Shown in pieces: positions 9,215 to 18,485 of a stretch of 64,000 nucleotides of DNA. The first letter of the stretch is position 1; each line of letters starts with the position of its first letter. Origin of the DNA: Pseudanabaena sp. FACHB-1998 (lineage in GTDB: Bacteria > Cyanobacteriota > Cyanobacteriia > Pseudanabaenales > Pseudanabaenaceae). The notes beneath the pieces are model-generated. The model did no database searches. It had not been told where the DNA came from and was given only the letters and a program-made list of their open reading frames with translations. Where the stretch lies: positions 104,852 through 168,851 of the forward strand of contig NZ_JACJQA010000026.1 in the NCBI RefSeq assembly GCF_014696355.1, given 5' to 3'. The translations under genes and the position numbers were made by a program.

Positions 9215-11539
9215 CTACTTGCCTTCTAGTAATTCTTTATACAGAATATAGTACTTGTTAATCATTGCTTCTAAAGAAAAAAGTTTTTGGAATCTTTGCT
9301 GATTAAAATTACCTACTTGTAATCTCCTGTCTCTATCATTTAATAAATCAATAATAATATTTCCTAATTTAACACTATCGCTTGGAGGAGCCAATAAATT
9401 TTCATTGTTAATAATCTCAGAAAGTGCTCCAACGTTGTATCCCACCACTGGAATTCGCATATTCATCGCAAATGAGCTAACTTGTCCAAAACTTTCTTTC
9501 CAAACTGGAGCAACAAAAATACTCATTTTTTTATAAAGATTTGGTAGTTCTTCATAGGGAACATATCCTGTAAATGTAAAATTATTCTCAACATTTGCTT
9601 GATTGACTTTTCTCTTGTATAGTTCCAAAAATGTTCCACCCCCCACTATTATCACTTTTGTTTGTGGTCTCTTTTTAGCAACTTGAATGAATACATCAAT
9701 TGACTGCTCATTTAGCTTATCTTTTTCTAAGCGATAGACCATACCAATGCAATTATCTGGAATATCATCTTTGTCATCTCTTGAAAATTTCTCTAAATTA
9801 CTGCCAGGATAAATAGTGAGATGATTGGCTTTTTCATATCCAAATTCTTTTTTGACATAATTACTAACATAAACATATCGATCAATATATTCACGTAAAT
9901 ATGGCTTGACTGGGGTGTTAATATTTTCTACTACAATACAACCGTATTTTTCCACGCACGAGAGTACCTTATGGTACCAAGGTGTATCACAATCTCCCCA
10001 GTAGTGAATATGAACAATTTGAGGACGAAACTTTTGTAATCGATTAAATATATCGTTGCTAGATGCTGAATTATCGTATTCGTAAATATTTACGCCTATG
10101 TAGCTAGGAGGACAGGGGATATAACTAGTAATAATTTCTTGCTCATACAGATGTCCAAGATGCTCAATTAAATCAACCACAAGTTGAGACGATCCACCTG
10201 TCATAAAATTAGGTATTACATGAACTATACGTATACGTTCTGCTTCGACTTTATTTAATATATTGACCTTATAGGCTTTAGGAGCTTCTTGAATATTTTT
10301 ATCTTTTGGTGATTCCTCAAGAAAATTGTTATTAGAATTCAACCTAAAAAAATGCTTGATTCTCAACCATATTGATCTTAATTTCCAAAATTTGCTATTA
10401 CGAATAGCAGCGAGTTCAAATTGAGTTTGATTTAGTTCTAGCTGAGTTTGATTTAGTTCTAACTGGGTTTGATTTAGTTCTAACTGAGTTTGATGTAATT
10501 GGGATTGAGATTGTTTTAATTGATATTGCAAATCAAATTGTTTCTGAATATTTGTAGTATCTGTGTGTTTTGTTAGTTTATACAATTCAGGAAGATCCAA
10601 TTCATACTTAGAAATAGCTATAGATAATATTCTTTCACTCTGTAATATATCAAAAAGTTTTTCAGCACCAAGAGTTTGAAATATATTAGAGTTTTGTAGC
10701 AATGGAAAATGATGATTTAGATATAAAAATGCTTTTTCTAATTCATATTCATCTGCTCCTTGAAAATTTTGGTACTTTAATTTGTCCGAAAAACTTAACC
10801 TAAAAAAATCTTCAGAAACATCATCAAATATTTCTCTATAAAGTTGGTAGCCTTCAAAAGCTGTACGAATTGAGTTTTCAGGACTCAAGCTTAAGTTGCC
10901 AGATTGATTTCTAATTCTGTATTTAACTAATTTTTTCTCAATTACCGATAAATCATAACTCTTAACTAACTTTATCCACATGTAAAAATCTTGCATTTGA
11001 ATTGATGTTAAATGCATTAACCCAGCCTCTATTAAGGTGGATTTTTCCACCATAACTGTTACTCCGCATAAATCATTACCTTTTAAAAAGAAAGAATTAA
11101 ATAATTCTGTCCGAGATCTATTAGGAACATTAAAATATTTTTGTATATGATGTCCGTCTAATATATTTCCATCATCGTCTATAGTATCTATCCAAGTAAA
11201 TAAAACTTTTTTGTTGTAGCTTGTCAAATACTTGTATTGTATCTCTAGCTTTTCAGGGTAATAAACATCGTCTCCCGCTAGTAAACATATATATGTACCT
11301 TTTGCTTCTAGTATTCCTCTGTTAGAAGCTCTACTTGGTCCTTGATTCTGTTGATAAATATATCTGATTCTATCATCCTTGAATTTTTGAATAATTTCCT
11401 CAGTTCTATCAGTAGACCCATCATTAATTACTATTAGCTCAAAATCTTTAAAGGTCTGATCTAGGACACTTTGGATTGTTTCAGCAATATATTTTTCGTG
11501 ATTATATGTCGGTATAATAACGCTGATCAAAGGATTCAT
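9215..11539 (-). CDS. bifunctional GT2-GT4 glycosyltransferase fusion
   Basis: 774 aa. Residues 1-250 are a GT2 domain (SVIIPTYNHEKYIAETIQS, NDGSTDRTEE, LAGDDVYYPEK with a DD metal motif). Residues about 335-375 are a heptad repeat linker with the unit NQTQLEL, encoded by near-identical 21-bp repeats. Residues about 430-774 are a GT4 domain (IVHVIPNFMTGGSSQLVVDL, MVYRLEKDKLNEQS, VAPVWKESFGQVSSFAMNM). Such fusions can add two sugars in sequence or set chain repeats. The coiled-coil linker is likely a spacer. Product not identifiable. Confidence 0.88.
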   Translation of the reverse strand: MNPLISVIIPTYNHEKYIAETIQSVLDQTFKDFELIVINDGSTDRTEEIIQKFKDDRIRYIYQQNQGPSRASNRGILEAKGTYICLLAGDDVYYPEKLEIQYKYLTSYNKKVLFTWIDTIDDDGNILDGHHIQKYFNVPNRSRTELFNSFFLKGNDLCGVTVMVEKSTLIEAGLMHLTSIQMQDFYMWIKLVKSYDLSVIEKKLVKYRIRNQSGNLSLSPENSIRTAFEGYQLYREIFDDVSEDFFRLSFSDKLKYQNFQGADEYELEKAFLYLNHHFPLLQNSNIFQTLGAEKLFDILQSERILSIAISKYELDLPELYKLTKHTDTTNIQKQFDLQYQLKQSQSQLHQTQLELNQTQLELNQTQLELNQTQFELAAIRNSKFWKLRSIWLRIKHFFRLNSNNNFLEESPKDKNIQEAPKAYKVNILNKVEAERIRIVHVIPNFMTGGSSQLVVDLIEHLGHLYEQEIITSYIPCPPSYIGVNIYEYDNSASSNDIFNRLQKFRPQIVHIHYWGDCDTPWYHKVLSCVEKYGCIVVENINTPVKPYLREYIDRYVYVSNYVKKEFGYEKANHLTIYPGSNLEKFSRDDKDDIPDNCIGMVYRLEKDKLNEQSIDVFIQVAKKRPQTKVIIVGGGTFLELYKRKVNQANVENNFTFTGYVPYEELPNLYKKMSIFVAPVWKESFGQVSSFAMNMRIPVVGYNVGALSEIINNENLLAPPSDSVKLGNIIIDLLNDRDRRLQVGNFNQQRFQKLFSLEAMINKYYILYKELLEGK
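10423..10499 (-). repeat. 21-bp in-frame tandem repeat in the GT2-GT4 gene
   Basis: Three near-identical 21-nt units (10423-10443, 10444-10464, 10465-10485) plus a partial fourth. The unit is GAGTTTGATTTAGTTCTAACT on the plus strand, encoding the heptad QTQLELN on the minus strand. The units differ by one or two bases, so copy number may vary between strains. Confidence 0.9.
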
Positions 11540-11552
11540 ATTTGTAACTTTC

Positions 11553-12662
11553 CTATATAAAACTTATTAGTACTTTTGTAATCATATCGATTTCTTGCTC
11601 ACTTATATGAGGACTTATCGGCAAACTAAGAATCTCTCTACTTAAGCTCTCCGTAAGTGGGAAAGAGGCGGGGTATTCTTCTAAGTCTTTATGTCTACTG
11701 TAAGCCTTAGATAAATTTGGAGGAATTGGGTAGTGTATTAATGTAGCTATTCCAGATTGATGCAACTTTTGCTGGAGTTCATCTCTATTTGGATAACGAA
11801 TAACAAATAAATGCCACACTGGCTCTGCCCATTTAGGCGTAAATGGTAAAGTCAAATCTGAGTTGTTACTTAAGGTATTCAAGTATTGCCTAGCAACTTG
11901 TAATCTTCGAGTATTCCACTCGTCTAATTTGGATAATTTTACTCGTAAAAAAGCGGCTTGCAATTCATCAAGTCGGTTGTTATATCCCTGAATTTCATTG
12001 TCATATTTTACGCGAGAACCATAGTTTCGCAAAAGTCGAATTTTATCAGCTAACTCTGCCTTATTAGTCGTTACTGCTCCAGCATCACCGATCGCCCCTA
12101 AATTCTTAGCTGGGTAAAAGCTAAAACCCGCCGCCTCCCCCAAGCTACCAACACGACGATTTTTATATCTTGCACCATGGGCTTGAGCCGCATCTTCGAT
12201 TACTTTGAGATTGTGCCGCGTGGCAATTTCGTTAATTGCATCCATATCAGCAGGTTGCCCATATAGATGAACAGCTATAATCGCTCTAGTTCGAGATGTA
12301 ATAGCATTTTCAATCAGTAGTGGATTGATATTGTACGTCTTTTCATCAGGCTCGACAGGGACTACCCTAGCACCTGCCTGAGAAATGGCTAGCCAACTAG
12401 CTATGTAAGTATTTGCTGGAACTATAACCTCATCTCCCGCCCCGATCTCCATTGCGCGTAAAATTAGATGTAAAGCTTCCAATCCATTGCTCACGCCGAC
12501 GCAATATTTAGCATCACAGTACGAAGCAAATTCAGTTTCAAAAGCCTCAACTTCTTTGCCCAAGATATACCATCCTGATTCCATGACTCTCTGATAAGCG
12601 GAATCAAGCTCAGATTTCAATTCAATATAGGGAGAATGTAAATCAAGAAATGGCACTTTCAT
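11553..12662 (-). CDS. fdtB: DegT/DnrJ/EryC1 aminotransferase, FdtB-like (dTDP-3-amino-6-deoxyhexose synthesis)
   Basis: PLP-dependent sugar aminotransferase of 369 aa. It has [16 protein letters not shown] (PLP phosphate loop), [11 protein letters not shown] (Asp contacting the PLP ring) and [15 protein letters not shown] with the Schiff-base lysine. It directly follows an FdtA-type ketoisomerase (1-nt overlap), the usual pairing for making dTDP-3-amino-3,6-dideoxygalactose or -glucose from the RfbB product. The gene symbol is by context and motif; a related 4-aminotransferase is possible. Confidence 0.85.
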   Translation of the reverse strand: MKVPFLDLHSPYIELKSELDSAYQRVMESGWYILGKEVEAFETEFASYCDAKYCVGVSNGLEALHLILRAMEIGAGDEVIVPANTYIASWLAISQAGARVVPVEPDEKTYNINPLLIENAITSRTRAIIAVHLYGQPADMDAINEIATRHNLKVIEDAAQAHGARYKNRRVGSLGEAAGFSFYPAKNLGAIGDAGAVTTNKAELADKIRLLRNYGSRVKYDNEIQGYNNRLDELQAAFLRVKLSKLDEWNTRRLQVARQYLNTLSNNSDLTLPFTPKWAEPVWHLFVIRYPNRDELQQKLHQSGIATLIHYPIPPNLSKAYSRHKDLEEYPASFPLTESLSREILSLPISPHISEQEIDMITKVLISFI

Positions 12663-13075
12663 TAAGAGTCACCTTTTACTTTTTTGAGAAAGTCTTCATA
12701 GTTTCGATAGTAATCTTCGGGATCATAATAAGTAGAAACTAACGCCATACATACAGAACCTGAAGAAAAATTATTGATTTCGCGCCAAATCATAGGAGAC
12801 ACATACAGCCCATAATATGATCTATTGAGATGAAAACATTTCTTTTGAAACCCGTCATCTAGAAGTACATCAAAGCTGCCAGACATAGCGATGAGTATCT
12901 GATTACAGGTCTTAAGAGCGTGTCCCGCTCGTTCAGCCCCTCCGGGTACATCATAGAGATAATAAACTCTCTGAATATCAAAAGGTATATGACGTGAACT
13001 TTCTACAAAGGTTAAATTACCTCTGTAATCATTTATCTTGGGAAACTCTATTATTTTACAGTTGTGTAAAGTCAT
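12662..13075 (-). CDS. fdtA: FdtA/QdtA-family dTDP-6-deoxy-hexulose 3,4-ketoisomerase
   Basis: 137 aa single cupin. The signature is [15 protein letters not shown], then [22 protein letters not shown] with the metal/catalytic His, and the C-terminal [18 protein letters not shown]; this set is characteristic of the FdtA/WxcM-like family. It moves the keto group from C4 to C3 of dTDP-4-keto-6-deoxyglucose before transamination by the adjacent FdtB. It overlaps both neighbours (ATGA with the upstream gene), consistent with an operon. Confidence 0.87.
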   Translation of the reverse strand: MTLHNCKIIEFPKINDYRGNLTFVESSRHIPFDIQRVYYLYDVPGGAERAGHALKTCNQILIAMSGSFDVLLDDGFQKKCFHLNRSYYGLYVSPMIWREINNFSSGSVCMALVSTYYDPEDYYRNYEDFLKKVKGDS

Positions 13076-14013
13076 ATTTGATTAACGCTCATTTCATAAA
13101 AATCATAAGTAACTGCTCTAGCACCAAAACTTTCCTTATTGCTAATTAAATTTGTATTTAAATATTTGCCCTGATCTTCGGTTGAAATACCAAAATCAAA
13201 ATATTTTTTATTTATGTAGTAGGAGTTTATTAAGAAATCTAGGATTGCATCAAGGGCACCTATTTGTTTGCCTAATTCATTTGCTGCTATATATTGGGCA
13301 TGAGCGACCTCAGAATTCTCATAAATTAAAACCCCTGCTAACATAATTTTATCTTTAAAAGCTGCAAATAACTTAATATTATTTGGAAAAATAGATGCTA
13401 AATATTCAATTTCTTGAGGTGTATGTACAGGCTTTTTGCCATACTTATTTCCTAAATGTTCTATCTCAATACTCATAAACCCTAAAAAATCAAAACTTTG
13501 TTCTACATTTATCAGAAATTTACGGCTTTTATTAATAATGTGCTTACGCCCTTTAGAATAAGAAGGTCTATTTCTTAGTAAAATAGTAGAAGCAATATCT
13601 CTTCTAAATAATGTTGCTTTATTGACAAATAGTGCGTATAAATCTTCTTCAGATGGTATGCGGTGATATATATGGGGTATAGCTTTGTATACAAGTTTAT
13701 CAATCTTTTGTTGGATTAAGTAAATCTTTAAAGAGGCAAATATTTCAAGCATTTTGTTGGCTTTCATGTGATTACTACTAATAACACCTCCAAAAGTCAA
13801 CCCGCCATGACTAATTAAGGTTTGACTATCTAAATTTGCTGGCATTACTGCAATTAGATGGTTGTCATCAAAAAACATTAAAGAAAAGTCACTGAATTTA
13901 TCCGCGTGATACTCCATATAATCTCTAAAAAACAAGAAAGTTCCATTCTTGGAATTCAAAATAAATTTATCCCAAGTTTTTTTTTGCTCAAAATCATATT
14001 TTTGAATATCCAT
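13072..14013 (-). CDS. GNAT/FemAB-like N-acyltransferase
   Basis: 313 aa. The layout fits FemAB-like double-GNAT proteins: an N-terminal NGTFLFFRDYMEYH segment, SHGGLTFGGVISS in the middle, and a C-terminal GNAT fold with LAGVLIYENSEVAHAQYIA and DFGISTEDQGKYLNTNL. Because it overlaps fdtA and lies in an amino-sugar module, it may acylate the 3-amino group of the sugar. That role is inferred; the usual FdtC is a hexapeptide enzyme instead. Confidence 0.7.
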   Translation of the reverse strand: MDIQKYDFEQKKTWDKFILNSKNGTFLFFRDYMEYHADKFSDFSLMFFDDNHLIAVMPANLDSQTLISHGGLTFGGVISSNHMKANKMLEIFASLKIYLIQQKIDKLVYKAIPHIYHRIPSEEDLYALFVNKATLFRRDIASTILLRNRPSYSKGRKHIINKSRKFLINVEQSFDFLGFMSIEIEHLGNKYGKKPVHTPQEIEYLASIFPNNIKLFAAFKDKIMLAGVLIYENSEVAHAQYIAANELGKQIGALDAILDFLINSYYINKKYFDFGISTEDQGKYLNTNLISNKESFGARAVTYDFYEMSVNQI

Positions 14014-14146
14014 TTATATTTCCTCCGTTTGATTAAAAATTAGTATATAGAATGTAAATCTAATCATTTTCTATATGTTAATTTGTCCCATTAATACAAA
14101 AACCTTTGTTTGAAATTAGGATACAGTTAAAAGATTGGAAATAGAT

Positions 14147-15064
14147 TTAGTTTTCCCATTCAGCATATCCAATCCCTGAGTAACCCATGCCATTACCACT
14201 ATAGAAAATATACTTATTACCATGTGGAGTTACATGAAGTGATGGGTAACATAACATTTCACAATCCCATCCACTTTCACTACGTTGCAATAAAAATTTA
14301 GAATCATCTCGTTCCCAAGTTAGACCATCAATAGAGTGTGCATACCCCGAAAAATATTGTTTGTTTAGAGTGTCACAAGTAAAATACATATCATAACCAT
14401 CAGAAGCTTTGTAAACCCTTGGTCTACCTATGCGGTACTCCCCATCTCTATAGGTCAAGACCAGTTGCTCTGTCTTATTAAAATTTATGCCATCATCAGA
14501 TTCTGTGTACCAAATTTCGTAGGATGGATAAGCAATTCCATTAATATAGTGCCATCTTCGTCCCTCACCACACCAAAATCTCCATTTACTGTTTTCTTTA
14601 ATGACAGTGTGAATTGCTCTAATATATAAGCCATTGTGGGAACGATCCAGTATGGGCGCATCTGAATATCGACTAAATGAATATCCTTTATCATTACTAA
14701 TAGCTAAACCAGTAAAAGCTAAAAACTTTACTTTTTCTACTAATTGAAAACCTACATAGTACATGTAAATTTGATTGTCATTAGCAGCAATAACATCTCC
14801 TAATATCAGTCCATTGTCATCGAATGCGCCTGAAATTCCTATGTCTAATATAGGGGTTTTACTAATTTTTTTTACGATTTTAGGATTATAAGTATCGACA
14901 TCTATATACCCAATTCGACTAATTCCTTTATCATCACGCATTCCCCCAAAGATACGAATTGTATCGTCATTTAGTTGCCAAGGAGTAGGAGTCATAAATG
15001 AATGAGAAGCCCATTTCACTTGACCTTCCAGATTAAAAATTCTACCTCTTTTCTTCCACGTCAT
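14147..15064 (-). CDS. five-bladed propeller protein, glycosidase-like (GH43/GH32 fold)
   Basis: 305 aa without a signal peptide. It has repeated blade-like motifs: IRIFGGMRDDKGISRIGYID, IYMYYVGF, GLAISNDKGYSFSRYSDAPI, WRFWCGEG, YEIWYTESDDGINF, and YIFYSGNGMGYSGIGYAEWE. The spacing of W/Y-G/S-D strands resembles GH43/GH32-type beta-propellers. Such proteins occur inside O-antigen clusters of uncertain function. No catalytic triad can be assigned with confidence. Confidence 0.7.
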   Translation of the reverse strand: MTWKKRGRIFNLEGQVKWASHSFMTPTPWQLNDDTIRIFGGMRDDKGISRIGYIDVDTYNPKIVKKISKTPILDIGISGAFDDNGLILGDVIAANDNQIYMYYVGFQLVEKVKFLAFTGLAISNDKGYSFSRYSDAPILDRSHNGLYIRAIHTVIKENSKWRFWCGEGRRWHYINGIAYPSYEIWYTESDDGINFNKTEQLVLTYRDGEYRIGRPRVYKASDGYDMYFTCDTLNKQYFSGYAHSIDGLTWERDDSKFLLQRSESGWDCEMLCYPSLHVTPHGNKYIFYSGNGMGYSGIGYAEWEN

Positions 15065-15134
15065 AATTTTACTGAAAATATTTTAAATTCTTTCTTCTAT
15101 ATATTTTGTGTTTGATAATTAACACTTCCATAAA

Positions 15135-15839
15135 TCAAAAACTAACTTTAAAGAGCTTTAAACTACTTGCTTTTGATGCTTGGGCTGGATTACCAATATA
15201 AACTTTAGCTGCTTCAGTGTTTTTTGTAATAACTGCTCCTGCTCCTATCACGTTGTCTAAGCCGATTTTTACGTGATCTGCTAAACAGCTATTTACGCCT
15301 AAGAAGGAGTTTTCCTCGATTTCACAATATCCAGAAACTACAACATGGGAAGATATAAAACAATTATCATGAATAACTGCTCGATGCCCTATATGATTAC
15401 CACTCCATAAAATAACGTTGTTACCAATTTTAGCCTTGTATTGAATAACATTATTCTCGAAAATAAAACAATTCTCTCCAATTTCGACGTTATGCCAAAC
15501 AAAGGCTTTAGAACTAATATATGTAGCCATTGAAAATCCTTTTTGTTTGGCTTTTTGATATAGACTTGTGCGAACTCTATTTAACTTGGTGTAAGAGACC
15601 GCTACAAAGACTTTGTGGTGTTGGGGATCATATTTTTCCTCTAGTGTCTCAAACGCTACTATAGGTAATCCAAATAACTCATTTGCGTTAATATAATCTG
15701 ATTCGACACTAAAAGCGATGACTTCATATTCAGAGTCATGGGTAAAGTACTCGTAGGCTATTTCAGCAGTTTCGCCTGCTCCAACAATAATAAGTTTTTC
15801 TTTTTCTTTAGAGCTATTCATAGTTTTTAACTTTATCAA
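15135..15839 (-). CDS. sugar O/N-acyltransferase, PglD/NeuD-like
   Basis: 234 aa. Residues about 16-100 are a Rossmann-like domain starting LIIVGAGETAEIA. The C-terminal half is a left-handed beta-helix with hexapeptide repeats (VEIGEN, AKIGNNVILWSGNHIGHRAVIHDN, IGLDNVIGAGAVIT) and the catalytic His likely in HIGHRAVIH. PglD-type enzymes acetylate UDP- or dTDP-amino sugars, so this is the best candidate for acetylating the FdtB product. ATG codons at residues 1 and 7 are both possible starts. Confidence 0.85.
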   Translation of the reverse strand: MIKLKTMNSSKEKEKLIIVGAGETAEIAYEYFTHDSEYEVIAFSVESDYINANELFGLPIVAFETLEEKYDPQHHKVFVAVSYTKLNRVRTSLYQKAKQKGFSMATYISSKAFVWHNVEIGENCFIFENNVIQYKAKIGNNVILWSGNHIGHRAVIHDNCFISSHVVVSGYCEIEENSFLGVNSCLADHVKIGLDNVIGAGAVITKNTEAAKVYIGNPAQASKASSLKLFKVSF

Positions 15840-15885
15840 TAAATTTACTATCTTAGTTTTGTTTTGATTCGGTTTTTGCTATTCA

Positions 15886-17289
15886 TTAGCATTTTAAAAT
15901 GTTGAAATTATTTTTGATATAAACCATTGAAGGAAATCGTATGCGATTATCTTCGGGCCATTTAGACTCAAAAACCATAGCTTCTTCTACAACATCCATA
16001 ATAATATGTTGCTGATTTATTAGTACTGGCATTTCAACGCCAACAGCGATCGTATAGTTGCCAGCATGTAGTACATTAACACTAGATATTTCAACAATAT
16101 ATACATCTCCTATCTCAACATTGGGCATTTCGATATTTTCTACTGTTGAGACGCTTCCAATTACCTGCTGCCCTTTTAAATCTCGAAATGAATAGCCTAC
16201 ACAGAATGATGGTAGTAACTTATCAAAGCGTATAGAAATCTGAATGAAGTATTTTTCGTGAAGCTCTAGAAGGTTTGTAATTTTTTTGTTACTATCTATT
16301 AATTTAACATCTAATATTCTCGCTCCTCCGTCTCCGTAACGATAGCTATGGTGGAGGAAACTAACTTCCTGATCAAGAGAAACAAATATATTAGATATAC
16401 TAGAATTTAGAGAGATAAATTCAGAAATATGGCGATGATTTAATTCTTCACTATTGTTTGTTTGTTGAATGTTTTGCTCATTACTATCTGTATTTTGATT
16501 GGAACTGCTCTCTTGGTTTTTGTTTTTTAAGTGATTTTTTAAGTCTTGATTCATATCTTGATGAACTAGACTTGTATAAATACTTACTACTTCAGAAGCT
16601 TTACCTATTTGTTTAAGTTCTCCATTTTCCAAAAAAACCCCTCTCTGACAAAGTGCTTTTACTGAGCTTGTGTCGTGACTGACAAATAATACGGTTACAC
16701 CAGACTCCATCATCTGCCTCATCCGAGCCATACATTTGGCTTGAAAGAACATGTCTCCAACGGCTAAGGCTTCGTCAACAATTAAAATGTCTGGCTGGAC
16801 ATGAATTGCAGAGGCAAAGGCTAGGCGGACGTACATACCACTGGAGTAGGCTTTTACGGGTTGATCGATAAAGTCTTTAATATCAGCAAAGGCAGCAATA
16901 TTATCAAAACTTTCATCTACTTCTAGTTTAGAAAGCCCCATGATCGCTCCATTCATATATACATTTTCGCGACCTGTAAACTCAGGATTAAATCCTGCTC
17001 CTAATTCTAGTAAAGCTGCAACTCGTCCATTTACTAGCAACTCTCCATTAGTAGGAGTTAAAGTTTTGCAGATTAATTGTAAAAGTGTTGATTTACCAGC
17101 GCCGTTACGACCAATTATCCCTACAGTTTCTCCTTTGTTAATCTCAAAGGAAATATCACGTAATGCCCAAAACTCTTGAGCATAGCTCTTATTAGATAAA
17201 ATGAGTTCTTTCAGTCTATCCACTGGTCGAGCATAACGCTTAAAGCATTTCGATACATTTTTAAGGGAAATTGCAATATTTTCTTGCAT
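15886..17289 (-). CDS. wzt: polysaccharide ABC exporter ATPase with substrate-binding C-domain (Wzt)
   Basis: 467 aa. The nucleotide-binding domain has Walker A GRNGAGKST, the signature YSSGMYVRLAFA and Walker B ILIVDEALAVGD. After a Gln/Asn-rich linker (about 240-290) comes a beta-sandwich domain of the Wzt type (GGARILDVKLIDSN ... FQ-type strands to the end) that in O9a-like systems recognises the capped chain end. With the adjacent Wzm permease it exports lipid-linked polysaccharide across the inner membrane. Confidence 0.92.
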   Translation of the reverse strand: MQENIAISLKNVSKCFKRYARPVDRLKELILSNKSYAQEFWALRDISFEINKGETVGIIGRNGAGKSTLLQLICKTLTPTNGELLVNGRVAALLELGAGFNPEFTGRENVYMNGAIMGLSKLEVDESFDNIAAFADIKDFIDQPVKAYSSGMYVRLAFASAIHVQPDILIVDEALAVGDMFFQAKCMARMRQMMESGVTVLFVSHDTSSVKALCQRGVFLENGELKQIGKASEVVSIYTSLVHQDMNQDLKNHLKNKNQESSSNQNTDSNEQNIQQTNNSEELNHRHISEFISLNSSISNIFVSLDQEVSFLHHSYRYGDGGARILDVKLIDSNKKITNLLELHEKYFIQISIRFDKLLPSFCVGYSFRDLKGQQVIGSVSTVENIEMPNVEIGDVYIVEISSVNVLHAGNYTIAVGVEMPVLINQQHIIMDVVEEAMVFESKWPEDNRIRFPSMVYIKNNFNILKC

Positions 17290-17355
17290 TTTTTAAAATT
17301 TTTTGTATTAGTTCACTAAACTATTCAAGATAAATCGCTCCAGATTTTCATGTTT

Positions 17356-18213
17356 TTACAGTACATCTGCAAAAGCTGGGCGTAATCGTTTATAGGTCAA
17401 AAAACCAAAGCACAACATTAATAAGGACATAATTGCAGTAACACCCCATTCACTCCAATGCTGGATTTCGCCAACCAATATGATATCTCGGTAAACCTCA
17501 GATATTGCAGCGAGGGGGTTTAGCCAAAATACCCAATCTCGAAATGTTTCTGGGATAGCGGAAGCTGGATAAATGATCGGAGTCATATAAAACCAAATAT
17601 TTAAAATTATTCCCAAAGTTTGGGGGATATCACGTAGAAAGACTGTTAATGCTGCGGCGAGATATCCTAAACCTGCTGTTAGTAATAGTTGGGTTAGCCA
17701 TACTAAGGGTAACAAAGCTAGGGTGGGTTGTAGGGTGTGAGTAGTGAGAGCTACGGAGAGGATTAAAGCTACTAGCCCAAAGGCAGATTCAATAAAAACT
17801 GATAGTATCGGAACTAAAGGTAGTAGTGCGAGGGGAAATACTACTTTTTTGACTAAGTTTGGTTGAGCTAGGACTGAGTTGGAAGCTTGGGTTAATCCAC
17901 CCGTAAAGGCGATCCAAGGTAATAAACCTGCAAACAGCCATAGTCCAAATGTGAAGTTGTTGCTCGGTATGCCTTGAATATTGAGTTTTACCTTAAGCAC
18001 GATCGCAAATACATAGGTATAAATCAGCAATTGGGACAGTTGATTGACTAACGGCCAAAGATTACCCAGAATGGAGCCTTTGTACTTTGCTTCTAGGTCG
18101 CGTTTAACTAGGGTTCTGAGCAGATCAAACTTAGCCCACTGGTATGAATTAAGAGGAATTATCTTTTTTATCTTTGTGATTTTGCTTAAAATTCCATGTA
18201 TTCCTTGCCGCAA
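17356..18213 (-). CDS. wzm: polysaccharide ABC exporter permease (Wzm)
   Basis: 285 aa ABC-2 type permease with six predicted hydrophobic helices. The N-terminal WAKFDLLRTLVKRDLEAKYK and GSILGNLWPLV segments are typical of the TagG/Wzm/KpsM family, and FYMTPIIYPASAIP is the conserved region before the last helices. It is the first gene of the long minus-strand cluster, 66 nt ahead of wzt, so the cluster promoter is likely in 18214-18485. Confidence 0.92.
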   Translation of the reverse strand: MRQGIHGILSKITKIKKIIPLNSYQWAKFDLLRTLVKRDLEAKYKGSILGNLWPLVNQLSQLLIYTYVFAIVLKVKLNIQGIPSNNFTFGLWLFAGLLPWIAFTGGLTQASNSVLAQPNLVKKVVFPLALLPLVPILSVFIESAFGLVALILSVALTTHTLQPTLALLPLVWLTQLLLTAGLGYLAAALTVFLRDIPQTLGIILNIWFYMTPIIYPASAIPETFRDWVFWLNPLAAISEVYRDIILVGEIQHWSEWGVTAIMSLLMLCFGFLTYKRLRPAFADVL

Positions 18214-18293
18214 GCTGTATCTCCAAATTTTTGCCAGAATTTTTTGTAAGTATACCGTAAGTTGTTAAGTAGCTGGGCGCTATTAAATCTAAA

Positions 18294-18343
18294 AAACAAG
18301 CAACTGTGATGTCCCCGCAATGTGAGCCACAGGTGCTTGTTTA
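18294..18343. repeat. imperfect inverted repeat upstream of wzm
   Basis: AAACAAGCAACTGTG pairs imperfectly with CCACAGGTGCTTGTTT across a short GC-rich middle. It lies in the 272-nt gap between the divergent wzm and ABC-2 permease genes, where promoters for both must sit. Confidence 0.6.
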
Positions 18344-18380
18344 TGTAAATCTCATATTTCTTTCTTAGTCTAAAAATAAA

Positions 18381-18445
18381 CCTTCTCACCCAAGAATTAG
18401 TGGTGCGACGCGAAGCGCCGCACCACTAATTCTTGGGTGAGAAGG
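18381..18445. repeat. long perfect palindrome, divergent promoter region
   Basis: 27-bp perfect arms (18381-18407 and 18419-18445), ACCCAAGAATTAGTGG at the core of the left arm, around an 11-nt centre ACGCGAAGCGC. One of the longest members of the window's palindrome family. It lies 40 nt upstream of the plus-strand permease start. Confidence 0.9.
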
Positions 18446-18485
18446 AAGCAGGTAAAATAAATTAGGTTATATAGGTCAAAAATTC

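Noticed and set aside
10423..10499. CRISPR-like array in the 21-bp repeats
   Set aside because: The units are adjacent with no spacers and encode an in-frame heptad; it is a coding tandem repeat. No CRISPR array was seen anywhere in the window.
18186..18389. 67-codon minus-strand frame upstream of wzm
   Set aside because: Overlaps the wzm start in another frame and runs through the inverted repeat at 18294; no protein features.
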